From Stachybotrys elegans (Eukaryota; Ascomycota; Sordariomycetes; Hypocreales; Stachybotryaceae), in assembly GCA_020746835.1 (NCBI GenBank), contig JAGPNK010000006.1, forward strand, positions 620,001 through 684,000: 64,000 bases of DNA. The letters are read 5' to 3'. Of the stretch, positions 43,251 through 53,913 are shown piece by piece. Each line of letters starts with the position of its first letter. Position 1 is the first letter of the stretch. A program made the position numbers and the translations under genes. Under the pieces are notes generated by a model. The model made no database searches. It saw only the letters and a program-made list of their open reading frames with translations, and was not told where the DNA came from.

Positions 43251-44763
43251 GTTGGGCGGCTTAGGATGAGGCCCCTAGGCACTTTGAGAAGGAAAGCGAT
43301 AGGGACGGGGAGCCCTGGTATTCCGGAGCTGGTGATGACGATGGCGGGTCGATGCAGCAATTATCGAATTCAAGTCGATGCGGGCAGTCTTGGGGTCTTT
43401 CTTGGTCGCGCTTCAGCAAGTGATAAATGCAGGCGTGCGCAGCGGGCTATCGCACGGGCAGTTCGAGTCGGCGACCGAGGCGTCGATGAGGAGCGAGTCC
43501 GAGTAGCGACGGGCGATCGCTGGTATTCCGTAATGGCACGATGGACGTAAGGGACCAAGAAATTCGAAGCCTATGCCGAGGCTATCGATGCGGCAGCCTG
43601 TTGATGATTGATGTCTCAGATTTCCCCGCAGCGGAATAGCGCTGCAGAAGGGGATGATGTCTTGTGTAAGGGAAGAGGGGCGGCTAGGAGTGAGCGACAC
43701 ACACTTTACGGTAAGGCATGAAGTCGAGTCTTGGCAGTGATAGCAACCAGCGACGGGAGATGTACGGAGTTGGTGTGGTACGGAGGCTGCCCGTGCGCAA
43801 GAAAGCATGAGGTGGGCACCTTTCCACTGGCCTCCACCAAAATCAATTCTCGAATTGAGGGATGGTGCTGGAGAGGGCCACTGGGCGCCGGGGCTTTGGG
43901 GGGGTAAGCAGCCCAATGGCAGGCGCTAGGGCGTTTTCGGCGCGCAAGACCCAAGCTACCTCTGACTCTAAAATCAAGCCTAAATTGGCCCCCTAAATTG
44001 CTACTGGATGGGCTGGCTTGAGTGACCTGTCGATGCCTGCGATTCGTACTAGGCTTTGCCCTTTGCGCGGGATATTCACGTGGGAGAGGCGTGGGAGGAG
44101 GGAGAGGGGAATGTGTCAGACCAGACCCCTGCCGGCTATGTTGAGATGGAGGGGAAGGGAGGAATGCATGCCGTGATTTTCGGTGAGCCGAACGAACGCA
44201 TTCAAGCTAGCCTGAGGCTGTGTGCGTACACATTACGCGTGCATCAAGTGACCTACGAAAAAAGGTAGGTAGGTAGTAGATACGTCCATACGCAATAGTG
44301 GCGATTAAGGGAACCGGGATGGACGAGGTCGGTCTTGGAATCCACCCCGTGGATGCTGGGTCTCTCTCGATCGGGCTGCCTCCCATGCATGTCATGCCTG
44401 CACAGCGTCAACCCCAACGCGTGGGGTAAAGAGAGGGAGAGGACAAGTATAACGTTGTAGATATTCAACGGGGGAGGCCGTGCTGGCGCACGCACTACCT
44501 CGGGTCTATATCAGCGCCATCCAAGCTGCGGCGGTGGCTTGTATCATGGTCACGCCACTAACCAATAGCCAAGGAAACATGGGATCCGGAGCTCATCGTG
44601 GCTACCCGGGGAGGGACATCAGGATAGACGGCTCAGCGTTCATTCTTCTGCTTGCCAAGAATAGCTGGCGTAAATGCCCTACAATAACAAACCATAGTTC
44701 TGTCCATCTATATAGTACATGGAAGATACACATATCCTACAAAATAGAGACACAGCCGTGCCT
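43251..44763. other. Intergenic, upstream of the USP-domain gene
   Basis: Promoter of the USP-domain gene and the 3' region of the uS7m gene. A GGTAGGTAGGTAG repeat lies at about 44265-44278. No gene recognised. Confidence 0.5.
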
Positions 44764-45937
44764 TTATAGCTTTCTGAACTTGGCCTTCTTGCCTCCACGC
44801 TGCGCGGTCGCGATGTTGGCTCGAGCCGAGGTGCCCTGCTTGTGCACCGCCTTCCTCTTCTCCCAAACGCTCGACCGGCCCTCCACCACAGCGATAATCT
44901 CTTCGGCTAGTCGGTGAGGCAGCTGCTTGCGTCCGCTGCCCATTGATGGCTTCTTGTTGACGACGTCTAGGATCCACTGGAAAGCCACTCTGCGGCGCTG
45001 TCGAAGACCGAGCGGCGTCGGCACCTCGAGAGCCCGTCCACCACCGGCCAGCTTGGCGAGGTGGCGGATCTTCAGCAGAGGTGCTACCGAGTCGACCGCG
45101 ACCGTCAGATACAGAATGGGGTTCAGCGGAAGATGGGCGGCCGGGGGCGTTCCGGGGAGAAGAGGGAACTTGGGGCTGTATATGGGCGCGGGCGAGGTTC
45201 GGAGGAAGTTCAGGGTCATCGCCATGTTCTGCGTACATCAAGTTAGCCAAATACATCATGTCTGCTTCGTGTTCAAGGGCGCTCACTCTCTGTGCTGCAG
45301 CAAGCTTGCCATCTCGCATGAGCAGCCTCGTCACCTGGTCCAGCACCGGGTGGTATCGCTTCTTCAGGTGAAAACCTTCGGGGTATGGCTTCTGCGGCAG
45401 AGGGAATTTGTGTCCAGGAGTCTCTACAGAGTTTTGTAGTCGTCCGCTTGCTGGGTCCATCATTCCTACCACGTCCTCTATCGCTCCGTTGGCCACCATT
45501 TCTTCGGCCTCTGCTGCTGAAGGAATCGTGCCCTCTTGGTACAGGGCGCTCTCCTGGGCCGAAGTGAGGCCAGATTCACCCTTGCTGGTCACCGTACGAC
45601 CGCCAAAGAAGATCTTCTCGAGTGTCTCATCGTCGAGAGCTTGAATATGCGTGTCGGCAGTCGCTTGCCCCTGAGCCGTCGGCTAGCCCACGTCAGTATC
45701 ACATAATGATTCAATTGCCATTCAATTCACCTCTGTAGACGAAACAGCATCGCCCGCCTTGGGAGCCGCACCTGATGGGCCAGCTGATGCTGTTGGAGGG
45801 ATGCTCTGTGCCGAGCTCTTATGGGCATCGTCTGTCAAGAATCGTCGAGTCGGTCGAGCGGAAAACTGCTCTAGGGCAGGTCGTGATCGAATCGCCAAGG
45901 CCCGACATGCCCCCCATATCCGCAGCCGTGGAGACAT
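44764..45937 (-). CDS. rsm7: Mitochondrial small-subunit ribosomal protein uS7m
   Basis: Three exons, 45937-45731, 45682-45287 and 45228-44764; 355 residues. The N-terminus is Arg-rich and fits a mitochondrial presequence (SPRLRIWGACRALAIRS). The C-terminal domain matches uS7: IRHLAKLAGGGRALEVPTPLG, RRRVAFQWILD, then RLAEEIIAVVEGRSSVWEKR and HKQGTSARANI. It is longer than bacterial S7 (about 156) through N-terminal and middle extensions, as usual for fungal mitoribosomes. The protein binds the 3' domain of small-subunit rRNA in the matrix. The ATG at 45937 is used because the frame further upstream has only a GTG. Confidence 0.93.
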
Positions 45938-45967
45938 TTCAAATCCGCTGAGTGTGAAACCAGGCAC

Positions 45968-47228
45968 ACTAAAGATTCAAGTCTTTCACGTACGTAGATG
46001 AAGCGTCGCGATGAAATTTCCCATCCAACAGGGCCATCCAGGGTTCTTTCGGATTAACACGTCCCGATCCGCCAGTAAAGAAAGTGCTGACTAAGAGGAT
46101 CTCACAGATGTGGGTCTACTTTAATAGGTCGATTATGACGGGACGGTCCTTACCATTCAACCTCCTCAAGATCCAGCCGTCCCAGTCCAACGAGTTGAGG
46201 ATTCTTGACAAATGCTTCTTCCAGATGTCTTGGGATACACCAAGAACCATCGGCCAGTGGGCAGAGGATCAGGAATTCCACGCCTCACATTTTCCCCGCT
46301 GACAAACGTGTTTCGGTTCTGGCATCTAGGCCTGATGATCAATGATGTAAGACATTTATCGCAGCTGATATGCCCTGTCAGAGCCCTATCAAAGCACCGG
46401 ACACGCCAAGATTGCAGCCGCCGATCTCGGATTTGGGATTTATCGCCAATCACGGACAGCATGGATGTCTTTGGCCGGAGGTTTTTCACAACGTTGCCGC
46501 CGGCATTGGTGCCTATGGCCCTACCGTGATCATCACTCCTTTACCTGGATCGAAGCTTCACAGGCCAGCTCAGAAATAGCAAGTGTGTATGGCTTCACAA
46601 GCTGTTGCGGCAGCGTGCATCATAGGTTGCCAGCAACCGGGTTCGAATCCATTAGTGTTACTACCACGCAAGCACATCCATGTGCAGCCACGAAAGGACC
46701 TCCCGGGCTAATTTGTCGCCCGGTGCCACGTACCGCCACTGCGAGACTGGAACCAGAACACTATAGAGATCTCAAACTTCGCATAGCACCATCTCGTACA
46801 ATGGTTGTGCTACCCTAAGCTGTCCTGTGTAACACACCTGAGGCGGGAATCGGCTCCCCTTGGTTGACAACCTAACACAACATCCAGGCCGTAGTAGACG
46901 CTCCAGGCACTACATCTGAGCGAACAAGAAGAGAGCGAGAAGAAGAAGAAGAAGAAGAAGAAGAAGAAAACAAGACTTTCCGGCCTGAATCCCGGATTTT
47001 GCATTCCCGAAGCATTCCATCAACAGATGTACCGTTGCCTAGGGATGGCTGGAACCGATGCTCTGTTCCGATGAACTGTTTCCTTGCGGTTGTGGTCATA
47101 AACCGCACTTAACTCCAGATCCTGGGCAAACGCTCCTCCAATAATTCCATCCAAAGAAAATATAACAAACTGAGCACTGCTCGTGGAGCTTCCCACCGGA
47201 GATCTGGGTCCTGGTGTATCAAGACACC
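45968..47228. other. Intergenic with GAA microsatellite
   Basis: Promoter of the uS7m gene and the 3' region of the dsRNA-binding gene. A (GAA)n microsatellite of about ten units lies at 46938-46968. No gene seen. Confidence 0.55.
46938..46968. repeat. (GAA)n microsatellite
   Basis: About ten consecutive AGA/GAA units, uninterrupted. Read directly. Confidence 0.9.
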
Positions 47229-47706
47229 TCACCAGGCCCAGCTGCGGCCAGGCGACTGGGGTGAGCCGTCATTGGGACCTGTAAGCCAGGTGAGGGCGCA
47301 CTCGGCAGCATCCTCTCTGGCGTTGTGCAGGTTCTTTCCATCGTACCAGTATCTGGCTTGGAGGGTCTGGCCCTGGACCGTAACTCTGCTCGACCAAGCC
47401 GTCCGTCCTCCTGGAGAAAGTGTTCAGTAATTGATCATGGTCAAGGGTGGCTATAGGTTGGGGCACGAGGGTAGAGTGCAGGGGCGAGGCGCTGAGGCGA
47501 GCTTGAACGTACCACGACGGTCCGACACAATTTGGAAGACGGGAGGTCGCAACTGGGCATCGCGGCAGACTTCTGTTGGTCAAGTCAGACGATCCGCAAT
47601 TTGGCCAATTCTCGTGGAACGGTGGGGATTGCCAAGGTTGCATACCTTCAAGGCGTTCCTGCCACGAAGTAGAGCTGGAAGAGCTGCTGCGGGATGATGG
47701 GCTCAT
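47229..47706 (-). CDS. Small dsRNA-binding-domain protein
   Basis: Three short exons, 47706-47646, 47572-47513 and 47410-47229, total 303 bases and 100 residues. Splicing joins three short coding pieces into a single dsRBD: helix SWQERLEEVCRD, strand PPVFQIVSDRRGGRTAWSS, strand QARYWYDGKNLHNAREDAAE and helix CALTWLTG. The Lys/Asn/Ala helix start (GKNLHNAREDAA) is the usual dsRNA-contact element. No other domain is present. Roles could include RNA silencing or RNA metabolism, but nothing in the sequence decides. It lies beside a 6.2-kb gene-poor stretch. The ATG at 47706 is preferred over one at 47820, because the intervening sequence is hydrophobic/Ser-rich and not dsRBD-like. Confidence 0.8.
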
Positions 47707-50700
47707 GGTGAAGCAACTGATGAAGAGCGCGTGAAGTTGGGAAGGGTGAGAGCTGAGAGCCGACGACAGAAGACTGAGGACTGAAGAAGGTGTTGGTGAT
47801 TGACGGATCTCGGTTGACAAGTGTCACGGGGCCGAGAGTAAAAGTATGTGAATGTCTCTGAAAAGAAGGCTTATAAGAATTGGCTGTGAGAGAGCAGGCG
47901 GGATTGCCAGGGGATAGGACAAGTGTGCGTGGGGGCGCGGTCTTTGACTGATGACAGAGACTTTGTGGGAGATCGCTGAGCAAGACTCGTCAGCTCAAGT
48001 GCGGCAAGGTCGTAGGTCTTATATCTTTGGCCAGGCCCTTGTCGCTTTGACAAAGGGTATTCACTGTCGGGGCAGGTTGGGCTATGGATGTGGCAGAAAT
48101 GGCATTAGGTGTCACTCATGGACACAACGGACGCGGGCCGAAGCTGTGTTTGCGTGAAGTTGCAGCACGGGCTCAATTGGAACAGCACGGCAGATTGCAT
48201 CGCGGAGAGAGGTGAGGAGAACATTGGGCAGGGAGGCAAGGACAGGGCGACGCAACCTCGAGAACAAGCAAGCAAGCCGGCGAGCAAACAAGCCGAGAGA
48301 GGAATGGTTTCGTCCCCAAACAACAGCTGGGCGATATTTTGATTCAGCTACTCGACATGTTTGCTTTCCCTCCTGGCACCATGGTCTACCTCGAACCTGC
48401 CCCGTAGAGCAAGGAGGCCTCGGTATCCATGGGCTATCCTTCACCGCGCTGATCCTTCTCTGCCGCCCGCGGCGAGATTTGGAGGATTTTACGAGGAAAA
48501 AGTAAAACTGTACGGACGCCTCTCTTGGGGCTGAGACCCGACATCATAGCAAACGTGTCGAGGACAACCTATATTACAGGGGTGAAGGGTAGTCCATCCA
48601 TCGACGGTGCTGGCCACCCCCATGTAACTAACCATTCAAGTGGCGGCAGCTGGACATGCAAAGCTTGCTTGCTGATTTGATCATAAGACGTGGGTAGACG
48701 ATGGGGGACGAAAGCGAGGGAGGGGAGGGGTGTAGACTACGCTACGAGGCGGGAAGCAGAGCCTGGGCCAAGGAAGCGGCACGACGATGAACAACAGAAG
48801 AACCCACAAAGATGGAGGGAGGGAGGGAGAAAAGGCGACAGCAAGCAAGCAGGGGGCACCGCCATCTCCTTTGCCCATGTTGGGCAAGATGGCCAGGACA
48901 TGACAGCATCAAGAGAGCCAGCGATGTACGGGCATGAGGCTTTCAAGAAGCGTGTACAACATTTGCCAGCACGCTGGGGCAGTGAATTCGGGCTCTAATC
49001 GGGCGTTGGCAGGTACATGATTGGGTTCCATTGCCAGCACCAGCGGGGGGGGCAGCGTGGGAAGATACGGAGGAGATATGCCTGCCGAATGCCTGAAGGG
49101 CCAGCAAGGAAAGGACAGGGCATGGTTCGGAGGCGAAAATCAGGTCCAAGCCTGGGGACAGCCACGTCAAGGAGGACAAAAAGGACAAGGGGGGAAAGGG
49201 TCGATAGGTCCCCAAGGGGGGCCTACGAGGGTTGAGGGTTGCATCGGAGGGTGGCAGAAGGAGGAGGGTGGTGGGGAGTGCGTCTTGACCGGTCGGCCAC
49301 GTTTTTTTTACTTTTTTGCAGAGCGGGCCTTTTTTCCCAGTCGTGCTCCCCAGAGTAGGTCCATGCGATTCGATGCGGTGTGCCAGTTTGCAATGGAGGC
49401 CTTTGGCTACCTAGGCGCAGCCTGGTTCTTTGGTGGCCGGACAAGGTGGAGGGATCAGGTCAGGTCATGCAGCTACGGCTACGGCTACGCAGGATCAGGA
49501 TCGGGGCAGGCCCCACGAGAAACAACAGCACGGCCGGCGCTGATCTAGATTGGGTCGCACATTGGATGTCGACCCTCCTCTACCCAGGGTGGCTGCAAAA
49601 AGAGAGAAGCAAAAGCAAGAGCGGCAAGGCACAAGCTCTCTCTGGCTCCCTCCAGATGACCTAGCGGCTGGACGCGGTGCGGAAAGATCTGCTCTCCAAG
49701 ACAGGTCTCACAGCTCTCTTCGCTTATGTACCAGGCCAAGCTGGAGCTGTCCACAGGAAAAAGGCCTGGGCCGCCTGTCTGTTTCGTTTACTGTCACGGG
49801 ACTATTTACAGACGCACTTCCTTCCGGGTCATCCCAGGCGGTCCCCCGGCCAGCTGGACGAGAAGGCCGCTTGACAACAGACTGCCCGGCACGGTGGGCG
49901 TAGCAGATCTTCGCTATGTACGAGCGGCAACCACTGCTGGTGGCTTGTCTGACCGACAGGAGAACTGGACTCAGTGAGGGGGAGGGGCAGGGGAAGTGCA
50001 AGGGAAGCGCAAGGGTCGGCAGCCTTGGACGATCCTCTCTGGGAAGATTACCGATCACGCGAATGGCCAGGTTGTCTACCCGCTTTGCTGGTCTGTTTCT
50101 TTCACTGCCAGTGCCCGCCTTTTCGAAGCATGTGTGTGTACTACGCTTTGATCAGGATCATCGTCGGCTCGCTTCCCGTGGGCAAGGCACAGTGCCCCAT
50201 TTCCCTTCTTCCCCCCGGGGGGGGGCTTCCCACCCCTCACCCCAGTCAGCGTGATTCCTGTCTTTAGAACCTCCCCTGTTGGGTGATCCCCGGGGTTGGA
50301 CGAAGCTACGTGGAGCGAGCTGCGGAGTCTCCCAGGCCTGGTCTGCCAGCACAATCGATCCTTTGGAATGTCATTGTCCCTTGGGCATGGATCATAGAAG
50401 ATACACGCTGTGTCTCCAGCCAAGGCAACAATCGAGCCCTTTGGGCTTCGCTTCATAAGCATTTCCCACCCACCACGGCCCTTCTCGTCAACTCGTCTTG
50501 CAGCTGCAAGTCGGACAAACTTCTTCTTCTAGCCTCCTCTCGGCGGCAGCCCAGAACGAGGGCCTGCGGCAACGGCGGGCCTGACTGCATCCCTCGCCTC
50601 TCGCCTCGGCCGCCCGCAGCTTTTCTTGCTCATCGCGATACCAAGCCTCGGACAAAGCAAACCGCCTGATGTCGGCGGGCAACATGACGGAACTGCCAAT

Positions 50701-52807
50701 CGAGGTCGTCTCAATCAAGCAAGGAACGACGGATGGTTGTATCATTCTGTCTCTGCTGTAAGGCTGCGATTGGTCGGTCAGCGTGAAGCTCATATCGGGC
50801 TTTTTGGACGTGCATGTCATGGAAACTGCCCGGTTGGTCTGTGTGCGTCTGTCCCACCGGAGAGCCTTTCGAGGCAGTTTTGGTTCTTATGGATCTGTTT
50901 CATCGAAAAGAGGAAACAGGAGGGAGCCTGTAGGGCTACCGTCAGAAGAGGGTACCTACACTAGCTGCTGCACTCGCCCTTATTGCCGCATCCTCCAACG
51001 TCAACATCAGCACGAGCACCAGGACCAACACGAAAGATGACTCGTCATCCTCGTATTCAGCATCAGGCGGAGAAGAAGAAGAAGCAAACATGCTGTGTGA
51101 CGCGCTGACCGTCGGGCGCGCACGCATCCGTCAGCTAAATGAGACAAGAGACGCAATTGTTTGCTCTTGTCGTCATCACCTGTCCATCATCTTGATGATG
51201 CCAAGTCATCATAGCCATGAAGGCGAGCTTACGATCCCTTCCCTCGCTCCCACACCTGTCCGGGGTCCGGCTTGAGCAATTGCGGCAGCGCGCGGGCTGG
51301 GCTGGAAGATCCGCAACGGCCGCCAAGCTACCATGTCATGTCATGTCAGTCAGCATCTCCAACAAGACAACCACGTCCTGGCAGACCCAAATGGAGGATT
51401 GCCAGGACCACTCCCCACTCCCCGGGGGGTTACCAGATGCCCCCCCGAGTTACCTAGCATCTCTCTCCCGCATTGCATCCTTTTAGACCCCTAACACGAC
51501 TTCTCATTCTGAGACGAGGCTAGGCCTTGAGGGAGGGACAGCTGAGGAGGAAAGAAAAAAAAACACGAAGGGCTACTACCCACACACACACCACTCTCCC
51601 AGGAGGTTGAAGCAGAATCGAAAGTCCAAGGGGCCAAAAGTGACATGCTTGCTTAGGCCTGAACACAGGTCATATGGCATCACCAATGCGCTCCCACGTC
51701 TGCCGATCCCTCGAAGCCTTCGGCGTCATGGACATCGAGGCAATTGCCTTGGGCATCAGGAATCAATAGTTCATTCCACAGAGCGTCGCTTCCACCCTCC
51801 ATCCCCTCCCTCTTGACAACTCACCTCAGGCGCAATGCAGGCGCCAGGGGTACGCAATCTGACAAGTTTTGCGCCCAGGACGGACCAACTGTTGGCAGCA
51901 GGCAGGCGACTGATAGAGCATCCAGGACGACCGCGCCGCGTGTATATCCTGCAGTGATGCTGCCGCACCGTGGACCAAAGCAGGTTGGCGCCAGCCCCAG
52001 ACTGCAACGTCGGTCTGCAACATCGACGACGCGCGCACGAAGTACAACACATCAATAATGGTCTCCTAAGGGAGGGATGGTGGGGGGACGGGAGGGTGGG
52101 CAGCCAATTCCTGGCCCCGGCATCCACCTTCGGCAATCTGCTTCCGCGCGCACGCAAGCTTCCTTTGCCTCTAGCTCTCACTAAATTCAGGTACAACCGC
52201 GAGCCGGCCCAGGCAGTCGGAACGGGAGCCAGAAGGCCGCAAGGGGGGACAAGAGGGGGTGGTCTTCCAGGGCTCTAGAGATGGGGTCGACAGCAGCAAT
52301 GGCCAACCCAGGAGTGATAGAAAATGGCGACAAGTTTGATAGCTACCGGGCCACTGCAGCGGATGGGCTGATGCATACTCCATGTACAGGAATGGGGATG
52401 CCTACGTAGAGCAGGGCGCAGCTTTGCGCGTCAACGCCTGGTCGCGTCCCGAAACTTCCCGCCACCAAGCAAAAGCACTGCACTGCACTGCACCACCATC
52501 AATCGTTGCATTCGCGAGAAGAGCTTTGGCGAAGGTGGGTGGATGGATGGGGGAATGGACGGCAACCAACTCACCTTGCTCGTCGTCTGTGGGCTACCAA
52601 TCCATCACTTGGCCCTTGATGCTCCGAATTGGTGCACTCAAGTCAGCCGAGGGTATCATTGAGGGCCTCTTTTGAGAGCACTTCTTTCCACTTCTCCTGC
52701 AACCCTTCGTTATCCTGGGTTCCATCCCAGATGCAACTCTCATCTGTACGCTTGCTGTCATTACCAATGCAGACGAAGCCACGACGCCCGCAAAGCACTT
52801 CCCCTCT

Positions 52808-52831
52808 TTCTCTCTCTCTCTCTCTCTCTCC
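52808..52831 (+). repeat. (CT)n microsatellite
   Basis: About eleven CT units, embedded in a longer pyrimidine-rich tract of roughly 90 bases (52800-52885). Confidence 0.9.
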
Positions 52832-52902
52832 TCTTTCTGTCCCTGTCTCTCCCTCCATCTTTCTTTTCTCCCACACACCCTCTCGCACGAGAGGAGTTAT
52901 CA

Positions 52903-53031
52903 ATGCATGTGTCCACAGACGGACAAGAGGACGCTTTGTGGCGAAAAGTCGAGCAAGAACATCCACCTGCCGGCATGTCGGCCACTCCACGCGATGCAGC
53001 AACCCGGCGGTACGTCGGGTGCATATCGTGA
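52903..53031 (+). CDS. Short open frame after a CT-rich promoter-like tract
   Basis: The ATG at 52903, just after the pyrimidine tract, opens 42 codons with a polar, protein-like composition (VSTDGQEDALWRKVEQEHPP). A GTACGT donor-like site at about 53012 could splice the frame onward. No downstream exon was found and no family matches. Weakly supported. Confidence 0.2.
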   Translation: MHVSTDGQEDALWRKVEQEHPPAGMSATPRDAATRRYVGCIS

Positions 53032-53913
53032 CCTGGACAGCTGGCTTATCAAAGAGCGGCTGCCCTGTCTGTGTGTTTGTGTGTCGTGAGCCATGGCATA
53101 CATGTGTGGCTTGTCTTTTGTACTGCGTGTTCGTGGTGATTCGTTCGCATAAGGCAGAGAGGGGATGAGGGGGCGGGCGCAAGGGAGATTGAAGCACGGC
53201 GTAACGCACGGCCTCGGTCCTACACACGGTACAGCCTAGGCGTTGGTCTCCATGGTTTCAACGGTGATGATCTCCGATTTAGGCGCAGAGCAGCCAAAAC
53301 GGCAATTCTTTATTCCCTCGTACTACAGACAGGGTCATGCCGGAGTATCTAGAATCTGACTGTCGTAGAATGTCAAAGGCAAAGCCCCAGAGACGGTGTC
53401 GAGGTAGCCATCACACGAGTTTCTGACTGTAAACGATGGAGTGGGTGCCGTGCCGAGGAATAAAATGAGGAACAATGGGGAAGGGCTAGTAGTCTATATG
53501 AACAGCAGTGGCCCCTCTACAGGACCTGAGCAGGGTCAGATAATAAAGGTATCGCCAGCTTGCCACTGATCTGCCAGCGGCATGGCAGAGTTCCGGAACA
53601 ATGAGGTGGCTACAGGAGGGATAACGACAACGGCAGCGGCAGTGGCTGCGGGATCATGCACGTACAATCAAGAGACTTACAGCTAGCAGAGTCCGTATGC
53701 ACACATACAATTGGCTTCGGCCCTTGTCTGTGTTCCCTTGAGGCTTAGATGCTGGTCGACGTCCCCAGGCGATTTCGAGATGCTACACGTACTGTGGTGT
53801 ATGCAGAAAGCTTTAGGCGACGAAATAGCTTCAGCTACGGCTGTAGCCCACATCGTTAATGGGCAAGACTTGATTCTGAAAACCGCAAATTATATTCAAA
53901 AGTCAACATAATG

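Larger units (their letters stand above)
47707..53913. other. Gene-poor region, 6.2 kb
   Basis: No frame with a family motif and no intron-supported model was found on either strand. The DNA is G-rich on the plus strand in parts (48.6-49.3 kb), pyrimidine-rich in others (52.8 kb), and includes small repeats such as TACGGC (49471-49488). It contains the promoter of the dsRNA-binding gene and the 3' UTR of the ceramidase gene. A (CT)n tract and a short downstream ORF are listed separately. Confidence 0.45.

Noticed and set aside
46628..46660. GGTTCGAATCC, resembling a tRNA T-arm / B box
   Set aside because: The flanking bases do not form the T stem, and no acceptor stem or A box lies at the right distance. 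Not a tRNA gene.
49021..49548. 175-codon Gly-rich plus-strand frame
   Set aside because: Explained by G-rich low-complexity DNA; no motif and no conserved-looking composition.
52643..53227. 194-codon minus-strand frame across the CT repeat
   Set aside because: Its Glu/Arg repeat is only the translation of the CT microsatellite in antisense.
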